Origin: Nocardia elegans NBRC 108235
GTDB lineage: Bacteria; Actinomycetota; Actinomycetes; Mycobacteriales; Mycobacteriaceae
Assembly: GCF_001612845.1 (NCBI RefSeq)
Contig: NZ_BDBF01000004.1
Coordinates: 1 to 64,000 of the forward strand
Length of the DNA: 64,000 nt
Direction of reading: 5' to 3'
The notes beneath the pieces were generated by a model, which had not been told where the DNA came from, did not search any database, and saw nothing but the letters and a program-made list of their open reading frames with translations. Below are positions 56,049 to 64,000 of the stretch, piece after piece; positions within the stretch are counted from its first letter, which is position 1, and each line of letters opens with the position of its first letter. A program made the position numbers and the translations under genes.

Positions 56049-56233
56049 TGAACGAACCGATCCGTGTGCTTCAGTTGGTCAACACCGCAGTCACCGCACT
56101 GACGACTGGCGGACAATCCGCACTCGATGTCGTGATCCGCGATCTGGACGACAACGACATGGAAATCCTCATCACCCACATGGCCGAGTGCATCAACCTC
56201 GGCGCCCCCGCGGCGGTACGGAGCCGGGTATGA
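56048..56233 (+). CDS. Small hypothetical protein
   Basis: 61 aa; ATG overlaps the previous stop by one base (TGATG) with GGAGAGGGGGA upstream. Mostly helical (VLQLVNTAVTALTTGG, NDMEILITHMAECI). No family recognised. Confidence 0.5.
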   Translation: MNEPIRVLQLVNTAVTALTTGGQSALDVVIRDLDDNDMEILITHMAECINLGAPAAVRSRV

Positions 56234-56424
56234 GCGACACGACAAAAATCCGAGTGACCGGCGAGCGAGACCACGTCAAAGCAATGATCACCGCCCTGGA
56301 CCCCGTCGTGGACATCGTCACCGACTGGCGAATCTTCCCCCAGCGCAACGGAACCACGGTCAGCGCATACCTCGAAGCCCGCCCCCACACCACCACCGAG
56401 GAGGAGACCTCATGCCCCGACTGA
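56230..56424 (+). CDS. Small hypothetical protein
   Basis: 64 aa, ATGA-coupled. Alpha/beta pattern (KIRVTGERDHVKAMITAL, VVDIVTDWRIFPQR) as in small beta-alpha-beta domains. Overlaps the ASCH gene by 13 bp. Confidence 0.5.
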   Translation: MSDTTKIRVTGERDHVKAMITALDPVVDIVTDWRIFPQRNGTTVSAYLEARPHTTTEEETSCPD

Positions 56425-56840
56425 TGTCCGTCGCACTCACAGAGACCCAGGTCCGCAACCGCACCAAGACCGTCACCCGCCGAGCCGGCTGGAAGATGCT
56501 GTGCCCGGGTGACCGAGTCACGCTGTGCCGCAAGGTACAAGGCCGCAAACCCGGCGAGCCGCTCGACCGCATCACCGACGTCGAAATCGTCTCGGTGCAC
56601 CAGGAACCGCTCGACGCCATCACCGCAGCTGAAGTCGCCGCTGAGGGGTTCTGCGACTGGACGCCGGCCGAGTTCGTCGAATTCTTCTGCAGCACGCACC
56701 GCGGCATCCGCCCCGACAGCGAGATCACGCGAATCGAATGGCGCTATCTGGATTCGATCATCCAGATCATGCTCATCCAGGAGGACTACCTGCGCCACGG
56801 TGCGGACGGGCCGCTCCAGCGGAACGGGGGCATACAGTGA
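56412..56840 (+). CDS. ASCH-domain protein
   Basis: 142 aa. LTETQVRNRTKTVTRRAGWKMLCPGDRVTLCRKVQG and then ITDVEIVSVHQEPLDAITAAEVAAEGF follow the ASCH (PUA-like beta-barrel) pattern, a fold tied to RNA binding or modified-base hydrolysis. Common on actinophages and integrative elements. GTGA-coupled to the next gene. Confidence 0.7.
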   Translation: MPRLMSVALTETQVRNRTKTVTRRAGWKMLCPGDRVTLCRKVQGRKPGEPLDRITDVEIVSVHQEPLDAITAAEVAAEGFCDWTPAEFVEFFCSTHRGIRPDSEITRIEWRYLDSIIQIMLIQEDYLRHGADGPLQRNGGIQ

Positions 56841-57862
56841 CGCTCGATATCTCCTCAGAGCCGCAATTCGCGCCGCTGGAAATCGGCTCCCACACTCTCT
56901 ACATCCCGGGCCGGGTGACCGCCAGTGCGCACGACACCAGCCACGCCGAACAGGTGTCGGTGCGCAGCGACAGCCCTACGCACCACAACGCACCAGCCGA
57001 GACGAAGCCGGTGCGCAGTGTGCCGCGAGCGTGGCCGGTGCTATTGCTGGCGCTGCCGGCGTTCGTCGCGATCTGGTCCGGTTGGGTCGGACTTGGACAG
57101 CTCACCGGGTTCGGTCCGGTCCGACCGCTGCCGGGAATCTGGGACCAGTTCACGCTCAATACCGCGATCACTCTGCCGATCGGCATGGAGGCGTACGCCT
57201 CCTACGCGCTGTATGTCTGGCTGTCGGGACGGATCCGATCGGACCGAACCCGCAGCTACGCCAAGTATTCGGCATTCGGAAGCCTGGTACTCGGCGCCGT
57301 CGGACAGGTGGCATACCACCTCATGCGCGCCGCCGGCGTCGCCGTGGCGCCGTGGCCGGTAACCGTTCTGGTGGCCTGCCTGCCGGTCGGAGTCCTGGGT
57401 ATGGGCGCGGCCCTCGCACACATGATCATCCGCGAACACCACGCTCCGAACCTGCGCACCGACGCTGCGCGGGCGGTGCGCAGCCCAGAAAGCGTGGGGC
57501 GTAGCGCTTGTGCAGAACGTGTCACCCCGGCCTCAGACGAGCGCCACGAGAACGGAGGCATGCCGGTCGCGTTACCGACTGCGCACCAGATCCGGCAGAT
57601 CGAAGCGACCCCGGCAGCCGCCAACGCACCAGCCGGTGCGCGGGACCGGTGGGCCGACATTGCCGAAGAGATCTGCAGCGCCGATCCCGCCGGCCGCCGC
57701 GATCCGGAGAAGGTCGCGACGATCCTGCGGCTGCGCTTCGAGCGCAAATGGCCGCATGCCCGGATCGCCGACCACGTCGAACTGAGCCGCACCGCGGTCA
57801 CGCGCACCATCAACGCCGCGCGTGACCACCTCCCGGAAGGAGCCGCCGAATATGGAAAGTGA
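56837..57862 (+). CDS. DUF2637 membrane protein with C-terminal HTH (Spd-like)
   Basis: 341 aa from GTG. Four hydrophobic segments (about 65-195) contain the DUF2637 layout (LLLALPAFVAIWSGWVGLG ... YASYALYVWLSG). A soluble C-terminal domain ends with an HTH-like stretch (KWPHARIADHVELSRTAVTRTINAARDHL). DUF2637 proteins are typical of Streptomyces plasmids and elements and may serve in intramycelial spread. Confidence 0.72.
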   Translation: MTLDISSEPQFAPLEIGSHTLYIPGRVTASAHDTSHAEQVSVRSDSPTHHNAPAETKPVRSVPRAWPVLLLALPAFVAIWSGWVGLGQLTGFGPVRPLPGIWDQFTLNTAITLPIGMEAYASYALYVWLSGRIRSDRTRSYAKYSAFGSLVLGAVGQVAYHLMRAAGVAVAPWPVTVLVACLPVGVLGMGAALAHMIIREHHAPNLRTDAARAVRSPESVGRSACAERVTPASDERHENGGMPVALPTAHQIRQIEATPAAANAPAGARDRWADIAEEICSADPAGRRDPEKVATILRLRFERKWPHARIADHVELSRTAVTRTINAARDHLPEGAAEYGK

Positions 57863-58052
57863 GAAGTATCTACAGGCCAAGGACTGTGAACAACTGACCG
57901 GCATTCCGGCTGCGACATGGCGCTACTGGGCGCACATCGGCGCAGGCCCGACCAGCTTCAAACTCGGCCGGCGCCGCGTCTGGCGCCAGAGCGTGATCCT
58001 CGCGTGGATCGCCGAGCAGGAGGCCACCAGCGCCAGGGGAGGTGCGGCTTAG
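57852..58052 (+). CDS. xis: Excisionase-like MerR-type HTH protein
   Basis: 66 aa. YLQAKDCEQLTGIPAATWRYWAHIGAGPTSFKLGRRRVWRQSVILAWI is the standard element Xis/AlpA-like winged HTH. It overlaps the preceding gene by 11 bp and its TAG stop shares bases with the integrase GTG. Likely directs excision with the integrase. Confidence 0.85.
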   Translation: MESEKYLQAKDCEQLTGIPAATWRYWAHIGAGPTSFKLGRRRVWRQSVILAWIAEQEATSARGGAA

Positions 58053-59338
58053 TGACGGCACGCCGCAATCCCCGGGCAGGAGTGGAGGACCGCTGGTACA
58101 AGTGGGTCACCGAGACGGACCCCGCCACCGGCGAGAAATCCCGCAAACGGGCGAAGTCCAAACAGCACGGCAAAGGCAAGCGTTGGCGCGCCCGCTACGT
58201 CGATCCCAACGGGGTCGAGCGCGAACGGCTGTTCAGCACCAAAGTCGAGGCGCAGCGATTCCTCGACGGCGACGTGACGACCAAAGTGGTCACCGGAACC
58301 TGGGTCGACCCTGATCGCAGCGGTGTCCTCTTCAGGGTGGTAGCAGAGAAGTGGTTCGCCACGAAGAAGGGCCGGAAGCCGAAGACGGTCGCCGGGTACA
58401 GGTCACTGCTCGACACCGTCGTTCTGCCGCAGTGGGGATCCGTAGCGCTTCGGGATATCGAGTTCGAGGACATCCAAGAATGGGTTGTCTGGTTGTCGGC
58501 CGCCGGCAGCAGCCGCTTCGAAGGCAGGGGCCTTTCCGCGTCGAGGGTGATTCAGTCGTATCAAATACTCGACCGGGTGCTGCGGTTTGCGATCAAGGCA
58601 AAGCGATTGCCGACGAACCCCGCGGAGGACGTCGAGCTGCCCTCGATGCCGTCGGCGGAGCGGCGATACCTGTCCCACCTGGAAGTCATGAGGCTCGCGT
58701 TGGCCGCTGGCCGCTTCCAGCCGTTGATATTCACCCTTGCCTACACCGGCATTCGCTTCGGCGAAGCTACCGCGTTGCGGGCAAGCGACATCGACATGTC
58801 GCGCCGACGGATCCGCATCTCCCGATCGGCATCCGGTGTGACCGGAGAAGGTGTGGTCGAAACCGACACGAAGAACCACACCACCCGCGAGGTGCCGGTC
58901 CCGAAGTTCCTTGAGAGGGAACTTGCCGCAGTAGTGGATGGTCTCGCGCCCCACTCGTTGGTGTTCCCTGGCCGGAAAGGCGACTATCTGACGTCCAGCG
59001 AATTCCGGTGGGCGTTCGACCGGGCCGTCAAGGCGACTGGCCTCGACGGGATCGTTCCGCATGGACTACGTCACACTGCGGCGTCGCTGGCTATCAGTGC
59101 CGGCGCCAACATCAAGGTCGTGCAGCGCATGCTCGGGCACAAGACCGCGACTCTGACACTCGACCTCTACGGCCACCTGTTCCCCGACGACCTGGACACC
59201 GTTGCCGCTGGGATGGATGCGGGCGCCGAAGCCGCTGCGGGCCGACTGCGGGCCGAACCCGTGCAGGACGCGACCCGCGAACCGAAAAACAACCCTCCAC
59301 CTGCGGTGGGTGTGGGATTTGAACCCACGGTGGCGTGA
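58052..59338 (+). CDS. int: Tyrosine site-specific integrase
   Basis: 428 aa from GTG. N-terminal arm-binding and SAM-like domains, then a catalytic domain with Arg235 (TGIRFGEA), His337-x2-Arg340 (HGLRH), His363 (LGHK) and Tyr373 (DLYGH). Catalyses attP x attB recombination at tRNA-Ser(UGA). The last 13 residues (PPAVGVGFEPTVA) and the stop are read from the attachment core, antisense to the tRNA 3' half. Immediately downstream of xis. Confidence 0.95.
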   Translation: MTARRNPRAGVEDRWYKWVTETDPATGEKSRKRAKSKQHGKGKRWRARYVDPNGVERERLFSTKVEAQRFLDGDVTTKVVTGTWVDPDRSGVLFRVVAEKWFATKKGRKPKTVAGYRSLLDTVVLPQWGSVALRDIEFEDIQEWVVWLSAAGSSRFEGRGLSASRVIQSYQILDRVLRFAIKAKRLPTNPAEDVELPSMPSAERRYLSHLEVMRLALAAGRFQPLIFTLAYTGIRFGEATALRASDIDMSRRRIRISRSASGVTGEGVVETDTKNHTTREVPVPKFLERELAAVVDGLAPHSLVFPGRKGDYLTSSEFRWAFDRAVKATGLDGIVPHGLRHTAASLAISAGANIKVVQRMLGHKTATLTLDLYGHLFPDDLDTVAAGMDAGAEAAAGRLRAEPVQDATREPKNNPPPAVGVGFEPTVA

Positions 59339-59356
59339 ACCACGACGGTTTTCAAG
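59298..59356 (-). repeat. Right attachment site
   Basis: Identical to 35610-35668 over 59 bp. It forms the 3' half of the intact tRNA-Ser(UGA) and the end of the integrase frame, so the element restores the tRNA on insertion. Confidence 0.93.
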
Positions 59357-59388
59357 ACCGTTCCCTTAGGCCGCTCGGGCAACCCACC
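59304..59388 (-). tRNA. tRNA-Ser(UGA)
   Basis: 85 nt. Acceptor GGTGGGT pairs with ACCCACC plus discriminator G; a long variable arm, T-loop TTCAAAT, and anticodon TGA (complement of 59352-59354) in loop CTTGAAA mark it as tRNA-Ser. CCA is not encoded. It is the insertion target; its 3' half is supplied by the element. Confidence 0.93.
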
Positions 59389-59534
59389 TCGTTCCGGGCG
59401 CGCCGGAACGGTGTCTCAGCCTACTGGCGCGGGTGCGGGGATGCCGAATCGGTGCGGAGCGTCGGAAGACTCGCCGGAGATCGGGCCGTCGTGGGTTTTC
59501 GACGCCTCGCACGACCTCTGGCAGGATGACGGCC

Positions 59535-60587
59535 ATGGTTCGTCGCCGGATACGGCGTCGGCTGTCCGGCGCTACCATCGCCGCACTCCTGATGAGTGGG
59601 GCGATCTGGGGAGCGCCGTCGATTGCCGCCGCGCCCGCGCCCCCGGCCGATTCGGGTTCCGCCGAGGGGCCGCCTCCGGCGCTGGACGATCCCCGTCCGG
59701 CCACCGCGTCGATCGACCACATCGAACCGATCAACGATCGCTGGCTGCGGGTTTTCGTGGACTCCCCGGCCATGGGACGCACGGTGCAGGTGCAGGTGCT
59801 GCTACCGGCCGATCGCAGCCATCCGCGCCCGACCGTCTACCTGCTCGACGGGCGCAGCGCGAGCAACCAGTACAACAACTGGACCGAGCGCGGTGGCGCG
59901 GTGCAGTTCTTCGCCGACAAGGACGTCAACGTGGTCCTCACGATCGGCGGCCCGGCGGGGTACTACACGGATTGGCAGCATCCGGATCCGGTGCTCGGCA
60001 CCAACAAATGGGAGACCTTTCTCACTCGGGAACTGCCGCCGTTGATCGACGCGACCTTCGAAGGCAACGGCCGCGATGCCGTGGAGGGCGTCTCGATGGG
60101 GGCGGAGGCGGCGATGATGCTGGCGATACGCAACCCGCAGGCGTATCTCGCTGTCGCCGCCCACAGTGGTTGCTACGCGATGGGTTCGGATTTCGGGCAG
60201 GCGCAGGCGCGGGCCGTGGTGCGCACCTACGGCGGCGACCCGGACAACATGTTCGGCAAACAGGACGATCCCGATTGGCTCGCCCACGACGTGATGATGC
60301 ACGCCGACACCCTGCGCGGTAAGGCGATCTTCCTGTCCGCCGGTTCCGGCGTGCCGGGACCCTACGACGTTCCGGGCAATCCGGAAGCGGTCTCGACGAT
60401 CGGATTCGGTGGCCCGCTCGAGGCCGGCGCCAACGCCTGCACGATGGCGCTCGCGGATCGGCTGGAGCGCATGCAGATCCCGGCCGACGTCGATCTACGC
60501 CCGGTGGGGACGCATTCCTGGCCGTACTGGAAAGACGAGCTGCCGAGGGCTTGGCCCACCCTGGCGGCAGCCCTCGGCGTGCGCTGA
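59535..60587 (+). CDS. Secreted esterase, antigen 85/mycolyltransferase-like
   Basis: 350 aa from the ATG at 59535, eight bases after AGGA; an ATG at 59526 is possible. Signal peptide to about residue 32 (AALLMSGAIWGAPSIAAA). The esterase fold has LLDGRSASNQYNNW, nucleophile GVSMGAEAA and C-terminal HSWPYW with the catalytic His. This is the family of trehalose mycolyltransferases that attach mycolates to arabinogalactan and trehalose, fitting a mycolate-bearing organism. Confidence 0.85.
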   Translation: MVRRRIRRRLSGATIAALLMSGAIWGAPSIAAAPAPPADSGSAEGPPPALDDPRPATASIDHIEPINDRWLRVFVDSPAMGRTVQVQVLLPADRSHPRPTVYLLDGRSASNQYNNWTERGGAVQFFADKDVNVVLTIGGPAGYYTDWQHPDPVLGTNKWETFLTRELPPLIDATFEGNGRDAVEGVSMGAEAAMMLAIRNPQAYLAVAAHSGCYAMGSDFGQAQARAVVRTYGGDPDNMFGKQDDPDWLAHDVMMHADTLRGKAIFLSAGSGVPGPYDVPGNPEAVSTIGFGGPLEAGANACTMALADRLERMQIPADVDLRPVGTHSWPYWKDELPRAWPTLAAALGVR

Positions 60588-60600
60588 CCGCCGCGCGGGT

Positions 60601-61680
60601 TCAGCCGGCGAAGCGCGCGACGGTGTCCGGTGCGGTGGCGAAACTCAGGAACCGATCGTTCTCGTGCGGATCGCCCGCGGTGATCCGCACCCCGTCGGCA
60701 CCGTAGGGCCGCACCAGAACTCCGGCTTCGGCGCTGGCCGCGCCGAACTCCGCGCTGTGCTCGCCCAGCGGCAGCCAGACGAAGTTGGCCTGGCTCGGCG
60801 GTACTCGGTATCCGGCCGCCAGCAGCGTCTCGCGCATACGTTCCCGCTCGGCCACCACATGATCGGTGCGGTCGAGCAGTTCGTGCCGCGCCTGCAGGCA
60901 GGCGATGGCCGCGGCCTGTGCCAGCCGATTCACGCTGAACGGGATGTGCACCTTCATCAGCGCGGTGATCAGTTCCGGATCGCCGACGGCGTAGCCGACC
61001 CGCAGCCCCGCCAGCCCGTATGCCTTCGAAAAGGTGCGCAGCACAACGATATTCGAGCGCCCTCGGCCGATCTGGACGCCGTCGGCCCGATCGTCGGCGG
61101 GCAGGCGCAGATATTCGAAGTACGCCTCGTCGAGCGCCACCAGTACGTCGTCGGGAACCGCGTCGAGGAAGCGGGTCAATTCGGCACGGCCGTACGCCGT
61201 TCCGGTCGGGTTGTTCGGATTGCACACGAAGACGAGCCGGGTCCGCTCGGTGATCGCCGCCGCCATCGCATCCAGATCGTGCGCGAATTCGTCGTTCAGC
61301 GGTACCGGCACGGCCGTCGCATTGCCGACCTGCGTGACGATCGGATACGCCTCGAAGGAGCGCCAGGCGAACACCACCTCGTCGGCGGGGGAGGCGCACG
61401 TGATCTGGACCAGTTCCTGGCACAGCGCGACGCTGCCGCAGCCGATCGCGACATTCTCGACCGCGACGTCGTGGAACTCGGCGAGGGCTGCTCGAAGTTC
61501 GCCGGAGGAGTTGTCCGGGTACCGGTTGATGAGTTCGGCCGCCTCGGCGATCACCTTGGCCACGCTCGGGAGCGGCCCCTGGGTGGTTTCGTTGCTGGCC
61601 AGTTTCACGGCGCCCGGATGACTGCGACCCGGAGCGTAGGCCGGAATGGACTCCAGGTCCGGACGAATACGAGCACTCAC
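60601..61680 (-). CDS. hisC2: Histidinol-phosphate/aromatic aminotransferase
   Basis: 359-aa class I/II PLP aminotransferase. NETTQGPLPSVAKVI, NNPTGTAYG and the PLP-lysine motif TFSKAYGLAGLRVGY are present, with the substrate Arg near the C-terminus. Similar in context to Rv3772 (hisC2), which also uses aromatic amino acids (Pat). ATG at 61680; divergent from a hydrolase gene. Confidence 0.87.
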   Translation of the reverse strand: MSARIRPDLESIPAYAPGRSHPGAVKLASNETTQGPLPSVAKVIAEAAELINRYPDNSSGELRAALAEFHDVAVENVAIGCGSVALCQELVQITCASPADEVVFAWRSFEAYPIVTQVGNATAVPVPLNDEFAHDLDAMAAAITERTRLVFVCNPNNPTGTAYGRAELTRFLDAVPDDVLVALDEAYFEYLRLPADDRADGVQIGRGRSNIVVLRTFSKAYGLAGLRVGYAVGDPELITALMKVHIPFSVNRLAQAAAIACLQARHELLDRTDHVVAERERMRETLLAAGYRVPPSQANFVWLPLGEHSAEFGAASAEAGVLVRPYGADGVRITAGDPHENDRFLSFATAPDTVARFAG

Positions 61681-61854
61681 CCCAACACCTTAATTCCTCG
61701 CACGTCGCGGCGGCTCGCCGCGGTTGTCCGGGAGGCCCCGGCGGTCCGTCGGCCGGTCCGAACCGGCTGGGCGGTATGTCGGAAAATTTTCCGAGGAATG
61801 GGTACTTCCGTGCAACTTCTCCCGAATGTAACGGATGCGAACTACCCTGGTTTC

Positions 61855-62712
61855 ATGTCGGGCATCTATCGAGATGAAGCACCATTGCGCGACAGCGGGC
61901 AGGTGGTCGACGGCGCTCCGGGCCCGGCGGCCGGAGGTCGGGTGCCCATCACGGTGATCGAGCCGGAGGGTTACGCGCGCGGAGGCATCGTCGTACTCCA
62001 CGAGTCCCGTCAGTTTGCCGATGTATTGCTGGAAATGATGAAATCGCTGGCCGGTGAAGGCTGGATCATGGTGGCGCCCAATCTGTTCCACCGTTTCGCC
62101 TGTCCGGAGGGGCGCGGTGAAGGCGCCGGATCGGTCAACGACCGCGATCTGGCCGCCGTCGGCGCACGGGTGTCCGACGGGCCGGGTGCGGTCGCCACCG
62201 CCGTCGCGGGGGGCGCCGAGATCGAGCAGGTGTTCGGTGCGGATCTCTTCGCCGACTTCGACGCTTGCTTCGACTGGCTGGTCGGCCGGGGAGTCTTCCC
62301 CGACACCGTGGGCGTACTCGGCTTCGACAACGCCGGCACCGCCGCACTGCTGGTCGCCACGAACCGGCCCATCGGGGCCGCCGTGAGCGTCGCGGCACCC
62401 GGCATCGTGGAGCCGCTGACCACGGAGGCGGTGGCACTGGTCGACGCCGCACCGCAGCTGCAGGCTCCCTGGCTCGGCCTCTACGGCAACGACGATCCGG
62501 TCAACCCGGCCGCCCACGTCGAACGCCTCCGTGATGCTGCGGCGCGAGCTTCGGTGGCCACGCTGGTCGTGAGCTATCCGGGTCTGCATCACCGCCCGGA
62601 CCATCCCGGCTTCGATATGGCCGACTTCGAGCAGCTTCCCGAGGAGGAAAAGCGGCAGTTGATCGACGCGCAGACCAGAATCTTCGATTGGTTCGACAGC
62701 CACCTGCGTTGA
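61855..62712 (+). CDS. Dienelactone hydrolase family protein, nucleophile replaced
   Basis: 285 aa from the ATG at 61855 (an ATG at 61798 with GAGGA is also possible). Alpha/beta fold with VVLHESRQFAD and C-terminal YPGLHHRPDHP carrying His. Where the family has the nucleophile Cys or Ser (G-F-C-x-G-G), it reads GFDNAG, so the enzyme may be inactive or altered. YGNDDPVNPA supplies the usual Asp. Confidence 0.75.
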   Translation: MSGIYRDEAPLRDSGQVVDGAPGPAAGGRVPITVIEPEGYARGGIVVLHESRQFADVLLEMMKSLAGEGWIMVAPNLFHRFACPEGRGEGAGSVNDRDLAAVGARVSDGPGAVATAVAGGAEIEQVFGADLFADFDACFDWLVGRGVFPDTVGVLGFDNAGTAALLVATNRPIGAAVSVAAPGIVEPLTTEAVALVDAAPQLQAPWLGLYGNDDPVNPAAHVERLRDAAARASVATLVVSYPGLHHRPDHPGFDMADFEQLPEEEKRQLIDAQTRIFDWFDSHLR

Positions 62713-62798
62713 CCAGCCGTTTTGCGTCCTGACCGGTTGCTCTGTACTCTTGCCTCTCGGCGGTTCGAAAGGACCGGCGCCCTCGAAAGAAGGCTCCA

Positions 62799-62888
62799 GG
62801 AGGCGTGCCAGAGCGGCCGAATGGGACTCACTGCTAATGAGTTGTCCCTTCACGGGGACCGGAGGTTCAAATCCTCTCGCCTCCGCCA
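62799..62888 (+). tRNA. tRNA-Ser(GCU)
   Basis: GGAGGCG acceptor pairs with CGCCTCC; anticodon GCT at 62833-62835; long variable arm, T-loop TTCAAAT, and encoded CCA (62886-62888). Confidence 0.95.
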
Positions 62889-62924
62889 CGCCCGGGTAAC
62901 CGGGCACACAACTGAACAGGACCT

Positions 62925-62997
62925 GCGCCCGTAGCTCAACGGATAGAGCATCTGACTACGGATCAGAAGGTTGGGAGTTCGAGTCTCTCCGGGCGCG
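62925..62997 (+). tRNA. tRNA-Arg(ACG)
   Basis: GCGCCCG acceptor pairs with CGGGCGC, discriminator G; D-loop AGCTCAACGGA, anticodon ACG (62958-62960) in loop CTACGGA, T-loop TTCGAGT. CCA not encoded. Confidence 0.95.
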
Positions 62998-63003
62998 CAG
63001 AAG

Positions 63004-63034
63004 GAAGGCCCCGTCGCATTACGGCGGGGCCTTC
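63004..63034 (+). terminator. Terminator of tRNA operon
   Basis: GAAGGCCCCG (63004-63013) pairs with CGGGGCCTTC (63025-63034), followed by TTCGTC; 6 bp after tRNA-Arg. Confidence 0.8.
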
Positions 63035-63071
63035 TTCGTCTCTCGTTGCGGATCCGATCTACCCTGGCCGG

Positions 63072-63917
63072 GTGGGAGATCGCGCGTGGGAGATCGTGCG
63101 CCCGCGCGAGGCCGCGGACGGGCTTGCGATGCTCGGGTATCGCGATCGTGCCGGTGCCGGGTTGGAGCTTCGGGTGGCGGTGATTCCGGCGGTGACCGTG
63201 GCGGTCGACTTCGGCGGGGGTGGGCTGGTCGTCGAGACGACGGAGGCGAGTCGGGCGAGCGGTGGGATGGTGGCGGGTTTCTCCGGGGGGTTGATGGCGA
63301 TTCGGGCCGAACGTGCGGCGTGCGTCGAGGTGCGGATGTCTCCGCTGCGGGCGTATTCGGTGCTCGGGGTCGGGCCGGGTGAGTTGGGTGCTGCCGTGGG
63401 TCTGGACGAGGTGTGGGGCGCCTCGGCGGAGCGGTTGCGTGCGCAGCTCGCGGAGGCGGCGAATTGGGAGGAGCGGTTCGCGCTCACGAGAACGTTTCTG
63501 ACGCAACACTTCCGGCCCGAGCGCACACCGGATGCGGGAGTCGTGGCCGGGTGGAACCGTATCGTCGCGGACCGCGGGCAGGTCCGGGTCGCCGAACTGG
63601 CCGAATCCTGCGGCTGGAGTCGCAAACGGCTGTGGACGAGGTTCGAATCGCAGATCGGACTCACGCCCAAACGCGCCGCGATGCTGGTTCGGTTCCGGCA
63701 TGCGGTCGAGGGGCTGGTGGCGGGCCGGCCGGCCGCCGATGTCGCGGCCTCCTGCGGTTACAGCGATCAGGCCCATATGTCCCGGGAGATCGCGAGTTTC
63801 GCCGGTCGCACGCCGAACACGCTGGCACGGGAACCGCACACGCCGATCGGGCAGCACCGATACCGGGCCTGGGGAACATTTTTTCAAGACCCGGCGGGGG
63901 TGGTCGGCCGAGGGTGA
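63072..63917 (+). CDS. AraC-family transcriptional regulator
   Basis: 281 aa from GTG. The C-terminal ~100 residues hold the two AraC helix-turn-helices: VRVAELAESCGWSRKRLWTRFESQIGLTPKR and AADVAASCGYSDQAHMSREI-ASFAG. The N-terminal part is a DUF6597-like sensor. It lies 25 bp before a dienelactone hydrolase gene and probably regulates it. Confidence 0.85.
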   Translation: MGDRAWEIVRPREAADGLAMLGYRDRAGAGLELRVAVIPAVTVAVDFGGGGLVVETTEASRASGGMVAGFSGGLMAIRAERAACVEVRMSPLRAYSVLGVGPGELGAAVGLDEVWGASAERLRAQLAEAANWEERFALTRTFLTQHFRPERTPDAGVVAGWNRIVADRGQVRVAELAESCGWSRKRLWTRFESQIGLTPKRAAMLVRFRHAVEGLVAGRPAADVAASCGYSDQAHMSREIASFAGRTPNTLAREPHTPIGQHRYRAWGTFFQDPAGVVGRG

Positions 63918-63942
63918 AGGCCCGAACGAGAAAGGGCCGGCC

Positions 63943-64000
63943 ATGGCAGACGACGATCTTCACGATTTCGAACACGCGACCTTCACCCATGAGGGCAAGT
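63943..64000 (+). CDS. Dienelactone hydrolase family protein, 5' end only
   Basis: The first 19 codons run to the window edge. MADDDLHDFEHATFTHEGK is a common N-terminus of actinobacterial dienelactone hydrolases located beside AraC regulators. AAAGGG precedes the ATG. Confidence 0.55.
   Translation, partial: MADDDLHDFEHATFTHEGK

Larger units (their letters stand above)
35610..59356 (+). mobile_element. Integrative element in tRNA-Ser(UGA), 23.7 kb
   Basis: Bounded by perfect 59-bp direct repeats (35610-35668, 59298-59356). Integrase and xis-like genes sit at the right end beside the intact tRNA. The right half (46.3-58.1 kb) is a compact plus-strand operon with a primase-like protein, a VirD4/TraG-like ATPase, DUF2637 and ASCH proteins; the left half (36-45.6 kb) is mixed-strand, lower-GC cargo. 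A GntR repressor divides them. No VirB4, FtsK/TraB or recognised relaxase was found. Most like an actinomycete integrative conjugative or mobilizable element. Confidence 0.9.

Noticed and set aside
60409..61854. Long upstream extension of the plus-strand hydrolase frame
   Set aside because: It is antisense to hisC2 and has no domain; the hydrolase starts at 61855 or 61798.

Overview
The window is high-GC actinobacterial chromosome from a mycolic-acid producer, most likely Nocardia or a close relative in the Nocardiaceae. The evidence is a near-complete arabinogalactan gene set: aftA-dprE2-dprE1-gtrA (117-5119), rmlC-rmlA and rmlB (13169-14618, 17005-18006), glfT2 (21474-23369), and glfT1-wzt-wzm (27208-29908), followed by the proteasome activator bpa. 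The local order resembles M. tuberculosis Rv3777-Rv3792. Together these genes supply dTDP-rhamnose for the linker, start and extend the galactan, export the lipid-linked polymer, make decaprenyl-phospho-arabinose and prime the arabinan.

The core region 1-35.6 kb also holds a molybdopterin oxidoreductase, a DUF4282 membrane protein, an XRE/DUF5753 regulator, a MarR/MFS efflux pair with three tandem operator-like dyads, hydrolases, small secreted proteins, a GT2/DUF2142 membrane pair, rsgA, a degenerate class V aminotransferase, a quinone oxidoreductase, and a divergent LysR/SDR pair. The core resumes at 59.4-64 kb with an antigen-85-like esterase, hisC2, two dienelactone-hydrolase-like genes, tRNA-Ser(GCU), tRNA-Arg(ACG) and an AraC-type regulator.

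Between them sits a 23.7-kb integrated element, 35610-59356. It is bounded by perfect 59-bp direct repeats of the 3' half of tRNA-Ser(UGA), starting exactly at the anticodon loop. The tRNA is intact on the right, beside a tyrosine integrase and an excisionase-like gene. The right half (46.3-58 kb) is one long co-directional operon with mostly 1-4-bp overlaps. It encodes a CHC2/TOPRIM primase-like protein, a VirD4/TraG-like ATPase, a DUF2637 membrane protein, an ASCH protein and many small unknown proteins, behind a divergent GntR repressor with GATAC-type dyads. No VirB4-like or relaxase gene is recognisable, so it looks like an actinomycete integrative conjugative or mobilizable element.

The left half (35.6-45.6 kb) is lower-GC cargo that resembles a defence or stress island. 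It has a DGQHR (DndB-like) protein, a small ORF whose start codon lies inside a LexA-type box, a zinc-ribbon protein, a HEPN-like protein divergent from an HNH endonuclease plus coupled CxxC mini-protein, a membrane pentapeptide-repeat protein, a 157-bp nested palindrome, and a coupled pair of an XRE-peptide deformylase fusion and a PfkB kinase. The left edge also keeps a tRNA-Phe 3' remnant and a frameshifted copy of the CxxC mini-protein, which suggests layered insertions. The XRE-deformylase/PfkB pair is the best candidate for an undescribed system.
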